A DNA stretch of 64,000 bases from Undibacterium sp. 5I1 (GTDB taxonomy: Bacteria > Pseudomonadota > Gammaproteobacteria > Burkholderiales > Burkholderiaceae_D), in the NCBI RefSeq assembly GCF_034314085.1, contig NZ_JAVIWI010000001.1, forward strand, positions 4,216,001-4,280,000, given 5' to 3'. Of the stretch, positions 48,522 through 56,435 are shown one piece after another. The notes below the pieces were generated by a model. It made no database searches, had not been told where the DNA came from, and saw only the letters and a list, made by a program, of their open reading frames with translations. Both the position numbers and the translations under genes were made by a program. Positions within the stretch are counted from its first letter, which is position 1. Each line of letters begins with the position of its first letter.

Positions 48522-48593
48522 ACACAACCGTTTATCTGGTGTCAAATTCTGAGCCGCTATTTTAGCGGGATTTCAACATCAGACCAAATTTTT

Positions 48594-49505
48594 TTACGTC
48601 TGCAGCAAATAAGCCATCGGGTGTTGACTTATTGCTTTGGCTTTCCATGATTGCCAGTGATGCGGTACTTGTTTTAGCGCCTGATCGGCGTTTGCCTCAT
48701 CAGAAAATGCACAAAAAACACAAGCACCAGATCCGGTCATCTTCGCGTTGCCGTAAGCGCTAAGCCACTGAATGGCTGCTGCAACTTGCGGGAACAGCGT
48801 ACAAGCAACTGTTTGCAGATCGTTTTTCCAAATCATTTCTGATAGGCTGGAAAAGTCCGTTATTTTGATTGGTTTCGTATCCCTTGTCAACTCTTTGGCG
48901 GAAAAAATTGCTGGTGTCGGTACTTGGACGCCGGGTTCTATCACCACAAACCATTGCTCTGGTGTGTGGATAGCTTGTAGTTGTTCGCCTATGCCTTCGG
49001 CAAAGGCATTTTGGCCGAACAGGAAAAACGGAACATCGGCGCCCAATTGCAAGCCCAGCGCCATTAGTTCATGCCGCGTTAGCCTACATTCCCATAAATG
49101 ATTTAGTGCGATCAGCGTGGTTGCTGCATCGGATGAGCCGCCACCAAGTCCGCCACCCATGGGAAGTTTTTTCGTCAGCGTCAGATTTGCGCCATAAGTG
49201 CTGCGGCTATGATGTTGTAGCAGGCGCGCTGCGCGCACGATTAAATCGGTATCTGCAGGAACCCCAGCAATCTCGTTGGTACGATGAACCAGGCCGTCGT
49301 CGCGGACTTCAAAGTCCAGCGTATCGCAGTAGTCAATCAACTGGAACGCAGTTTGTAGTAGGTGGTAGCCATCTGCGCGGCGACCAGTGATGTGCAAGAA
49401 CAGATTAAGTTTTGCCGGTGCCAGGCAATTGCTGAGGCGTCGGGGTTTCATTATGCTTGTTTCTATTGCTGTTTTTACCTTTTTAACATTCATCGCTGCG
49501 CTCAT
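48594..49505 (-). CDS. ispE: 4-diphosphocytidyl-2-C-methyl-D-erythritol kinase
   Basis: GHMP kinase of the MEP isoprenoid pathway. Motifs: CLAPAKLNLFLHITGRRADGYHLLQTAFQLIDYCDTL at the N-terminus, the ATP loop PMGGGLGGGSSDAATTLIALN, GADVPFFLFGQNAFAEGIGE and the C-terminal AKMTGSGACVFCAF. I use the ATG at 49505, which overlaps the lolB stop as ATGA; homologues usually begin nearer MKPRRLSNCLAPAKLN (49451), so 15-20 leading residues are uncertain. The lolB-ispE-tRNA-Gln-prs-rplY order is the classical one. Confidence 0.94.
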   Translation of the reverse strand: MSAAMNVKKVKTAIETSIMKPRRLSNCLAPAKLNLFLHITGRRADGYHLLQTAFQLIDYCDTLDFEVRDDGLVHRTNEIAGVPADTDLIVRAARLLQHHSRSTYGANLTLTKKLPMGGGLGGGSSDAATTLIALNHLWECRLTRHELMALGLQLGADVPFFLFGQNAFAEGIGEQLQAIHTPEQWFVVIEPGVQVPTPAIFSAKELTRDTKPIKITDFSSLSEMIWKNDLQTVACTLFPQVAAAIQWLSAYGNAKMTGSGACVFCAFSDEANADQALKQVPHHWQSWKAKAISQHPMAYLLQT

Positions 49506-50143
49506 TGCAAGGTCCATTGTTCTATCGCAATGCGGATCGCAATTTCTCCGGCTTGCACAGAGTTGCGTTGTAAGTTGATACGCTTGGGGTAGAGGGGCGT
49601 GCTATCCAGATTCCATGTGACGTAGCGCAGATGCCATCCATCGGCATCGAGCAAGATATTGTCATCCGTTTTTAGTGCGATCCGTTTGCCTTGTGTGTCG
49701 AGGCTAAAACCTTGCAACCAGTCGCGTAAGCCGCTGACTGGTAGTGCCCAACCCAAACTATCATTGAGCAAACTATCCAGGTCGCTGGCATAACGAGTTG
49801 CTTTGCCAACTTGTTGCAGACTTGCACCCGTTGGAGTTTGTTGAATCGTTGCAATCACCTGGCCTAGCGGTGACAGCAAAGTGATATTGGTACTGGTCGC
49901 AGTCTGTTGCCATTCAAAGCTGCCGGGTAAGGTTTGCTCCTTGTCATTTTGCTGATACTGCACCGATATCCTGCCATTGATTTGCAGGTTTTCTTGATAT
50001 TGACGGTCTGGCGACGCGTTGGTCTGACGTGGTGTGCTAGCGCAGCCGGATAAAGTCAGGCTTAAAAACAAGCTGAATAAAATCAATAAAAAAGGGGAGT
50101 ATCTGATTGATAGTGCTGATTGTCCAGACTTTATTTGGGTCAT
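49502..50143 (-). CDS. lolB: Outer-membrane lipoprotein insertion factor LolB
   Basis: Outer-membrane lipoprotein that receives lipoproteins from LolA. The 213 residues have a lipoprotein signal (FLLILFSLFLSLTLSGCAS with lipobox LSGC) and the LolB fold, including YQENLQINGRISVQYQQNDKEQTLPGSFEWQQT and LPVSGLRDWLQG. The only plausible start, ATG 50143, lies inside a degenerate structured repeat. A TATAAT on the minus strand (50157-50152) sits 8 bp upstream of that ATG, so the mRNA may be nearly leaderless. The start codon overlaps no upstream gene. Confidence 0.9.
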   Translation of the reverse strand: MTQIKSGQSALSIRYSPFLLILFSLFLSLTLSGCASTPRQTNASPDRQYQENLQINGRISVQYQQNDKEQTLPGSFEWQQTATSTNITLLSPLGQVIATIQQTPTGASLQQVGKATRYASDLDSLLNDSLGWALPVSGLRDWLQGFSLDTQGKRIALKTDDNILLDADGWHLRYVTWNLDSTPLYPKRINLQRNSVQAGEIAIRIAIEQWTLQ

Positions 50144-50180
50144 ATAAGTAAATTATAGTGTACTCACTGGGAGTATATTG
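50087..50180 (-). repeat. Degenerate structured repeat, possible copy G, over the lolB start
   Basis: Shares the TGATTGTCCA...TTGGGTCA-type central hairpin and a right hairpin TACTC-ACTG-GGAGTA with the 79-80 bp family. Its spacing is about 11 bp longer and its other arm does not match, so this is a weak assignment. Confidence 0.4.
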
Positions 50181-50268
50181 TTTGGCGAGATGCGCTGAAC
50201 TACATTTAAAGTTCGCGCATTCATACATTTAAGCCTGCTGAAGTAAGGCTTTACTTTAAAGCTTTACT

Positions 50269-52110
50269 TTAAAGCTTCACAGACAGGCGTTGCAATGTTG
50301 ATTTGAGAGCTTCGTTATCGGCATCTTTTGTTTTAGCTTCGTGCCAGAACTTGCGGGCTTCGTCTTTTAAGCCTTTCGCCCAGAGCACTTCGCCCAAATG
50401 TGCGGCAATTTCAGCGTCAGGGCGCAATTTGTAGGCGCGACGTAAGGCTTCTTCTGCTTCATCTAATCTTGTGAGACGGAATTTTACCCAGCCCAGGCTA
50501 TCCAGAATGAAGGCGTCATCAGGCGCAAGCTGTGACGCTTTTTCGATGAGCGTCAAGGCTTCATCCAGGCGAATATTGCGGTCTGCCAACGAGTAACCCA
50601 ATGCGTTGTAGGCATTCTGGTTGTTCGGCGCCAAAACCATCACACGTTTGAGGGCGACTTCCATTTCTTCCGTTTTTTGCTGGGATTCAGCTAACATGGC
50701 GTAGTCGTACAATAAATCTGTGTTGTCAGGAAAACGTTTTAGCGCGTCCTTTAACACAGTAGTCGCCTCTGCTGGCATGCGGGCATCCCGCAACAATTGC
50801 GCGTCTACTTGCGCCAATTGTGCTTCCTCGACCTCATTGCCAGCTTTGTAATCGCGCAAAAACTGGCGTGCCTCGCTTAGTTTGCCTTGCTTCGCTATCA
50901 ATTGCGCGCGTCTTATCTGGGTGCCAAAATAGGCACTGTTTTTGCCGTCGTAAGAATCTACTTTGGCTAACCATGTTTCTGCGGCTACGTAGTCTTGACG
51001 GTCTATTGCGATTTGTGCCAGATTGATTAAAGCCGGGGTTGGATCCCGTTCCTCGCTTGGGTTGGTTTTCAGTTCGTTGAGGTAGCGTGTCAGATAACGT
51101 TCCGCCATTTGATTATGACCAGGTTTTTTGCTATCCATGGCGAGCATGCCTAAGGTGTATAGCACGGTCACATCATTCGGTTTATCTCTCAGCAACTCCT
51201 CAAATTCCAGGGTGGCTTTGTCTAACTGGTGTAAGTCAATCAACATGCTGGCATGCGCAAGACGCACATCTCTGGCTTGCGGATTTTTTTCTAGAAAGGT
51301 GGCCATCGCCTTGATTGCATCAGTTTGTTTAGACGCTTGCGCGATGGTCAGGATGGCGAGTTGTGAGTCTGGCTTTGCCTGCAAAACCAGTTCTGCCTCA
51401 GCGACTGCAAGCTTGTTGTCACCATGGGCATATGCACCTTGCGCCAGCGCCAGATGGGCTTCTGGCCTATCTTTGTAAGGCGCGAGAATTTCTTCCAGTG
51501 TATCGAAAGCGGCATTTTTATCTCTTGCACGGAGGAGCAAGCGCTGCGCTTGCAGCATTAATACGGCATATTGTTTAGGATCGGCAGTGCGCAGTTTTTC
51601 CGTGAAAACGTTTTGGATTTCAGCCAGATTATTATTCATCACCATAAAGCCGAGGTAATACTGAGTTGCCTCGCTAGAGTTCGGAGATAATTCCCGCCAG
51701 AGCCGGATCGCGGTCAATGACTCGCCAGGTTGTTTTACGGTGAGCGCAATCTCAGTTGCGCGTCGTGCCAGACGTGGGTCGCGGGTTTGCTGCGCGACGC
51801 TGAGTATGGTGACGTAAGCAGCTTGCCAGTTGCCCCGCTGGAAGGCGATTTCAGCGGTCAAAATTTTATACAGCAATTCATCGGTTAAGGCGATTGTGGG
51901 CAAGTTCTCCTGAATTGCAGGCATAGAATTGCCATCGTCGGTATTTTCTGCCGCCAAGGCGGCTTGCGCCGCAGCACTTGCTCCAGCGGCCTGATGCGCG
52001 TCGTCCGTGGCAGTATTTAAGGGAGAAAAACCAGAACATGCAGAAAGCAAACTCGCCATCACAATGCCGGCAGTCACTATGCGCAGAGCCGTTACAATAC
52101 GAGACTTCAT
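50269..52110 (-). CDS. TPR-repeat lipoprotein
   Basis: Predicted outer-membrane lipoprotein of 613 residues from MKSRIVTALRIVTAGIVMASLLSACSGF (lipobox LSAC). A frame to 52254 adds 48 low-complexity residues and would bury the signal, so I reject it. The mature protein is a long series of tetratricopeptide repeats, for example AEIAFQRGNWQAAYVTILSVAQQ, NAYNALGYSLADRNIRLDEALTLIEKASQLAPDDAFILDSLGWVKFRLTRLDEAEEALRRAYKLRPD. Such proteins serve as scaffolds in envelope assembly. It lies upstream of lolB on the same strand and diverges from mutM. Confidence 0.88.
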   Translation of the reverse strand: MKSRIVTALRIVTAGIVMASLLSACSGFSPLNTATDDAHQAAGASAAAQAALAAENTDDGNSMPAIQENLPTIALTDELLYKILTAEIAFQRGNWQAAYVTILSVAQQTRDPRLARRATEIALTVKQPGESLTAIRLWRELSPNSSEATQYYLGFMVMNNNLAEIQNVFTEKLRTADPKQYAVLMLQAQRLLLRARDKNAAFDTLEEILAPYKDRPEAHLALAQGAYAHGDNKLAVAEAELVLQAKPDSQLAILTIAQASKQTDAIKAMATFLEKNPQARDVRLAHASMLIDLHQLDKATLEFEELLRDKPNDVTVLYTLGMLAMDSKKPGHNQMAERYLTRYLNELKTNPSEERDPTPALINLAQIAIDRQDYVAAETWLAKVDSYDGKNSAYFGTQIRRAQLIAKQGKLSEARQFLRDYKAGNEVEEAQLAQVDAQLLRDARMPAEATTVLKDALKRFPDNTDLLYDYAMLAESQQKTEEMEVALKRVMVLAPNNQNAYNALGYSLADRNIRLDEALTLIEKASQLAPDDAFILDSLGWVKFRLTRLDEAEEALRRAYKLRPDAEIAAHLGEVLWAKGLKDEARKFWHEAKTKDADNEALKSTLQRLSVKL

Positions 52111-52447
52111 TAAGTTCGCTGAATTAGTCAAATCAGTTAAATTCGCCGCAGTTGAAAAAAACGCTGGAGCAGTAAGTGAGGTAAGTGAGTCAGCAGATTT
52201 GACGTTGTCAGATTCAGCCACAGATGCAAAAATAGTTTTCAAAGCATTATCCAAGATTGACTGATGATGCTTGATTTTACGCTCAAGCCGTTATTGCGTG
52301 GTGAAGCTTCTCGTGTCAAATTGTAATGGCGCGGACTCTTTGGGGCAGGATTGCTTACTTAACCATCTCGATTCCATTGCGCACCATCGCACTGCATTGC
52401 AATTTAAAGTGCACTCCTAAATCATCAAAACACGCAAACAATTATCT

Positions 52448-53269
52448 ATGCCAGAACTCCCAGAAGTAGAAGTCACCCGACACGGTGTCGCACCCCATTT
52501 AGAAGGGCAGCAAGTAACGCAAGTGCTAATGCGACGTGCGGGTTTGCGCTGGCCTTTTCCGGTAAATTTACCGGCGCTGCTGCAAGGCCAAACTATTCTG
52601 GCCGCTGGCCGTCGGGGTAAATATCTGCTGCTGCATTTCAAGCACGGCACTTTATTGATTCACTTAGGAATGTCAGGGCATTTACGGGTAATTCCCGCGC
52701 AAACACCGCCGCAAAAGCATGATCACATCGACATTGTGGTTGGCGCGCAAGCCTTGCGCATGAATGATCCCCGACGTTTTGGCGCGGTACTTTGGCATGA
52801 TGCAGCCGATGGCGATTTTAACCAGCATCTGTTGCTGCGGGCTTTGGGCGCAGAGCCGCTAGAAGAGCAGTTCAGCGCAGAGTTGCTTTACCGGCAGACG
52901 CGCCAGCGCCCCGCGGCGATTAAACAAGTGTTGCTGGCAGGCGATATTGTGGTCGGCGTAGGTAATATTTATGCATCTGAAAGCCTGTTTCGCGCCAGAA
53001 TTAACCCTAAGACGGCAGCCAACCGCATTAGTCTCAAACGATATCGGTTACTCGCTGAGGAAATTCGGCTCACTTTGGCCGCTGCGATTGCGCAAGGTGG
53101 CAGTAGTTTGCGGGATTTCATTGGTGTTGATGGTCAAACAGGCTATTTTCAGCAGACATATTTCGTATATGATCGTGCTGGAGACGCATGTCGGGTGTGT
53201 AAGTCGCCAATACGACAGATTAAGCAGGGTCAACGCAGTACTTTTTACTGCACAAATTGTCAAAAATAG
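52448..53269 (+). CDS. mutM: Formamidopyrimidine-DNA glycosylase
   Basis: Removes 8-oxoguanine and formamidopyrimidines from DNA. The 273 residues begin PELPEVEVTRHGVAPHL after the start Met (catalytic Pro2 and Glu3) and include RGKYLLLHF, LIHLGMSGHLRV, the helix-two-turn-helix region VVGVGNIYASESLFRARINP and the zinc finger at the C-terminus (CRVCKSPIRQIKQGQRSTFYCTNCQK). The start has no strong ribosome-binding site. It precedes the dynamin gene by 48 bp, and mutY, acting in the same oxidised-guanine repair system, is 7 kb further on. Confidence 0.97.
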   Translation: MPELPEVEVTRHGVAPHLEGQQVTQVLMRRAGLRWPFPVNLPALLQGQTILAAGRRGKYLLLHFKHGTLLIHLGMSGHLRVIPAQTPPQKHDHIDIVVGAQALRMNDPRRFGAVLWHDAADGDFNQHLLLRALGAEPLEEQFSAELLYRQTRQRPAAIKQVLLAGDIVVGVGNIYASESLFRARINPKTAANRISLKRYRLLAEEIRLTLAAAIAQGGSSLRDFIGVDGQTGYFQQTYFVYDRAGDACRVCKSPIRQIKQGQRSTFYCTNCQK

Positions 53270-53317
53270 GCCAAAGTGCTAGATTCTAGGCAACCATAAT
53301 AATTATTTGAGGGCAAC

Positions 53318-55252
53318 ATGAGCAATCTGGTTCAAAAATTCCAGGAATACAGTGACTGGCGCAAAGGTGTCGTGAGTGCGTTAGAGCAGTATCGCGCATG
53401 GATACATGGATCGGATATGGCCGATGCCGCCAGTGATCAGCGCATCTCGCGGTTGCTGGAAAGATTGGTCGATGACAAACTAACCATCGCTTTTGTTGCA
53501 GAATTTTCACGCGGCAAATCAGAATTAATTAACGCGATTTTTTTCGCGGATTACGGACAGCGCATTTTGCCATCGTCCGCCGGGCGTACTACGATGTGTC
53601 CAACTGAGTTGTTGTATGACGAGACTATTCCACCATGCATCCGCCTGTTGCCTATAGAAACCCGCAAAGAAGCACAATCCACTAGCGACTACAAAGGCCA
53701 GCACCATGTCTGGACAGTATTGCCGCTGAATATCAGCTCTGGGGATGGCATGCTAGAGGCTTTTAAACAAGTGAGCCTGACCAAACGGGTATCGATAGAA
53801 GAAGCCAAATCCTACGGTTTGTTTGATGAAGACGATCCTGATGCTGCTTTAGAAATTGATGAAAATGGCCTGGTCGAGATTTCACAATGGCGTCATGCGA
53901 TTGTGAATTTCCCGCACCCATTGCTCAAAGAAGGTTTGATCATTGTCGATACTCCAGGCCTAAACGCAATCGGTACCGAGCCTGAGCTGACACTGAATTT
54001 AATCCCCAACGCGCATGCCGTATTGTTTATTCTGGCTGCCGATACCGGCGTTACTAAAAGCGATATTGACGTCTGGCGCAATCATATTGGCGGCGGTCCT
54101 GGCCGTATGGTCGTGCTCAATAAGATTGATAGCATGTGGGATGAGCTGCGCACTGCAGACGAGATAGAAGCACAAATCAAACATCAGATCAGTACTGTTG
54201 CACATAATTTATCGCTGGATGAAAAACAAATTTTCCCGGTGTCAGCGCAAAAAGGCCTGGTCGCTAAAATCAACAAAGATGCGCCGTTGTTAGCTAAGAG
54301 CCGTCTGCCTACCTTGGAATATGCACTATCGAAAGAACTGATCCCCTCTAAGCAAGACATCATCCGTGCCCAGATGACGACGGATATCAATGAAATCACC
54401 GGTGCGCAGCAAGCGATTATTTCTGCCCGTACTCGCAGCGTGGTAGAGCAAATGATGGAGCTGAAAAGTTTGCGCGGCAAGAACATCAACGTGATTGAAC
54501 ACATGATGCGCCGGATCGATGCAGAGAAAAAAGAATTCGATGCCAGCCTGATCAAGATGCAAGGAACACGTGCCGTATTCACCCGCTTATCGACCGAGGT
54601 ATACACCAGCTTGGGTATGGATATTTTGCGTGAAGAAATTCGTAAATCCAGAGAAGCCATGCAGAAGAGTAAATTTTCTACTGGCCTGAAAGATGCCGTC
54701 AAACAGTTCTTTAGTAACATTAAATTTAACCTGCAGGCGTCGAATAAAAAGACGGATGAGATTTCTGAAATGATGACCATCATGTACAGAAAGTTTTCGA
54801 CTGAGCATGGTCTTGCCTTGTCCGCGCCGATGTCATTCTCTTTAGACAAATACATTCAGGAAGTCGCTTCAGTCGAGGCTGTATTCCAGAAGCAATTTAG
54901 TACTATGACCTTGCTGACGACGTCACAGGTTGCGCTGATGCAGAAATTTTTTGATTCTATTGCAGCGCGCGTGAAGCAAAGTTTTTTACAGGCGAACCGG
55001 GATGTAGAGGCGTGGCAAAAAGTCGTCATGGCACCGCTAGAGGCGCAAATCCGCGAGCACAAAGGTCAGCTCAAAAATCGTATGCAGTCGATACAGCGCA
55101 TTCATGTAGCGACCGATAGTCTGGAAGAAAAAATTAGTTCTTTTGAAGCGATGCAAGCCGAGATGGACGCTAAAAAGAAAGCCTTGAGCGCCTTAGAATT
55201 GAATTTGAAAAATGCGCTTTTAGCAGAATTGAGCGCACTCAAGGTTGCTTAA
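53318..55252 (+). CDS. Bacterial dynamin-like GTPase
   Basis: Large GTPase of 644 residues in the dynamin superfamily. G1 loop EFSRGKSEL (62-70) follows FVA, switch-I threonines are in GRTTMCPTELLY (90-100), G3 is DTPGL (211-215) and G4 NKID (268-271). The rest is helical with long coiled coils (about residues 380-450 and 580-640), without a clear transmembrane helix. Dynamin-like proteins act in membrane fusion, repair or phage tolerance in other bacteria. A start with GAGGG precedes it. The mutM-dynamin linkage recurs in betaproteobacteria as far as I recall, so it may be a housekeeping gene here. Confidence 0.88.
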   Translation: MSNLVQKFQEYSDWRKGVVSALEQYRAWIHGSDMADAASDQRISRLLERLVDDKLTIAFVAEFSRGKSELINAIFFADYGQRILPSSAGRTTMCPTELLYDETIPPCIRLLPIETRKEAQSTSDYKGQHHVWTVLPLNISSGDGMLEAFKQVSLTKRVSIEEAKSYGLFDEDDPDAALEIDENGLVEISQWRHAIVNFPHPLLKEGLIIVDTPGLNAIGTEPELTLNLIPNAHAVLFILAADTGVTKSDIDVWRNHIGGGPGRMVVLNKIDSMWDELRTADEIEAQIKHQISTVAHNLSLDEKQIFPVSAQKGLVAKINKDAPLLAKSRLPTLEYALSKELIPSKQDIIRAQMTTDINEITGAQQAIISARTRSVVEQMMELKSLRGKNINVIEHMMRRIDAEKKEFDASLIKMQGTRAVFTRLSTEVYTSLGMDILREEIRKSREAMQKSKFSTGLKDAVKQFFSNIKFNLQASNKKTDEISEMMTIMYRKFSTEHGLALSAPMSFSLDKYIQEVASVEAVFQKQFSTMTLLTTSQVALMQKFFDSIAARVKQSFLQANRDVEAWQKVVMAPLEAQIREHKGQLKNRMQSIQRIHVATDSLEEKISSFEAMQAEMDAKKKALSALELNLKNALLAELSALKVA

Positions 55253-55290
55253 TATCGCTGATTGATGGTGAGCGCGTTAAAACATTCTTA

Positions 55291-55497
55291 GGACTTACGC
55301 AAATACGGAAAGCTACTTGCGACCATTCATAGGGAATCAAATGGCTGGAGTTGAAACATCGAGACCTCTCACCACAGAGGCACAGAGCCACAGAGAAAAC
55401 CAAGAGAACAGCGAAAACTTGCATTTCTCTTCCTCGGTTGTTCCTCTGTGCCTCTGTGGTGAGGGGTTTTGGTTTTTGCGTAAATCCTATTACTAAC
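55291..55497. repeat. MITE-like element, GGACTTACGCAAA ends, long core (207 bp)
   Basis: Left end GGACTTACGCAAA, right end TTTTTGCGTAAATCC. The core contains the ACCACAGAGGCACAGAG inverted repeat also seen at 36935-37124. It lies between the dynamin and LysE genes and encodes a spurious N-terminal extension of LysE. Confidence 0.85.
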
Positions 55498-55515
55498 TTA
55501 ACACGAGCTTTAATC

Positions 55516-56157
55516 ATGTTTGGTACTCAAGATCTCGCGTTATTTATTGTCTCTGGCCTGTTGCTTAATCTTGTCCCCGGCCCCGATTCTTTGCTGATCA
55601 TGACGCGCAGTGCCAGCCAGGGCTGGCGTGCTGGTTCTGCTGCGGCTTTAGGAATTGGCACCGGTACTTTTGTGCATATTTTTGCCGCAGCAATGGGTTT
55701 GTCGGCAGTACTGGCAAGCTCTGCTGCGGCTTTTATGATCGTCAAGTTAATCGGCGCAGCGTATTTGTTGTACGTCGGAGTTGGGCTTCTGCTGGCAAAA
55801 AGCGTAACTGCCAGCGAACTTGATACCCCTGTAACAAAGTCACCCGACTTGGGTTACAAGACAATATTCCAGCAAGGTTTTTTGACCAACGTGCTGAACC
55901 CAAAAGTAGCGGTATTTTTTCTAGCTTTTGTACCGCAATTTATCGCAGCATCGGCATCGAATAAAGCGCTGGCGTTTATTGTGCTGGGCTGTATTTTTAA
56001 TTTCAACGGCATGCTGTGGTGTCACTTTTTAGCAGTCTCGACTGCACTAGCCAGCCAGCGTGTGCGCGTGAATAAGACGGTCTCAGCCTGGCTCAATCGC
56101 CTAATTGGCGCGATGTTCGTCTCTTTTGGAATCAAGCTTGCATTGAGTAGCAAATAA
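55516..56157 (+). CDS. LysE/RhtB-family amino-acid exporter
   Basis: Inner-membrane exporter of 213 residues with six helices. The start MFGTQDLALFIVSGLLLNLVPGPDSLLIMTRSASQGWRAGSAAALGIGTGTFVHI carries the family signature PGPDSLLIMTRSASQGWRAG. The segment LTNVLNPKVAVFFLAFVPQFI is the second hallmark. A longer frame from 55351 is rejected because it reads through the MITE-like element. RhtB/LysE members export threonine, homoserine lactones, leucine or similar, and no substrate is deducible here. Confidence 0.93.
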   Translation: MFGTQDLALFIVSGLLLNLVPGPDSLLIMTRSASQGWRAGSAAALGIGTGTFVHIFAAAMGLSAVLASSAAAFMIVKLIGAAYLLYVGVGLLLAKSVTASELDTPVTKSPDLGYKTIFQQGFLTNVLNPKVAVFFLAFVPQFIAASASNKALAFIVLGCIFNFNGMLWCHFLAVSTALASQRVRVNKTVSAWLNRLIGAMFVSFGIKLALSSK

Positions 56158-56210
56158 GTAGCAGTCAATCATCAACTGCCAAATCCCATGATATAGATCT
56201 GTTTTTGAAT

Positions 56211-56289
56211 ATACTCTTAGTGAGTATATTTAATCGTCCAGAGGTTATCTGGACGATAGGTCATATTTATGAAAAATGCGGGGGAGTAT
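56211..56289 (+). repeat. 79-bp structured dispersed repeat, copy H
   Basis: Forward copy. Left hairpin ATACTC-N5-GAGTAT; the central hairpin is extended and perfect (CGTCCAGA-N5-TCTGGACG); end GGGGAGTAT. It lies between convergent LysE and rpoD. Confidence 0.92.
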
Positions 56290-56435
56290 GCTCAATAAGT
56301 CCTTGTTTGACCTTGAGTTAGCCTAGCGATCTTGATTGCGGGGACTCAAGATTGCAGGCCCTAAAGTGTAAGAAAAACTCAACTGCAATTTCAACCGCAA
56401 TTTCAAGCTCTGTTTCAACATCAATCGCAAGCCGA

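Noticed and set aside
55351-55515. N-terminal extension of the LysE exporter
   Set aside because: It translates the MITE-like element; the family start is at 55516.
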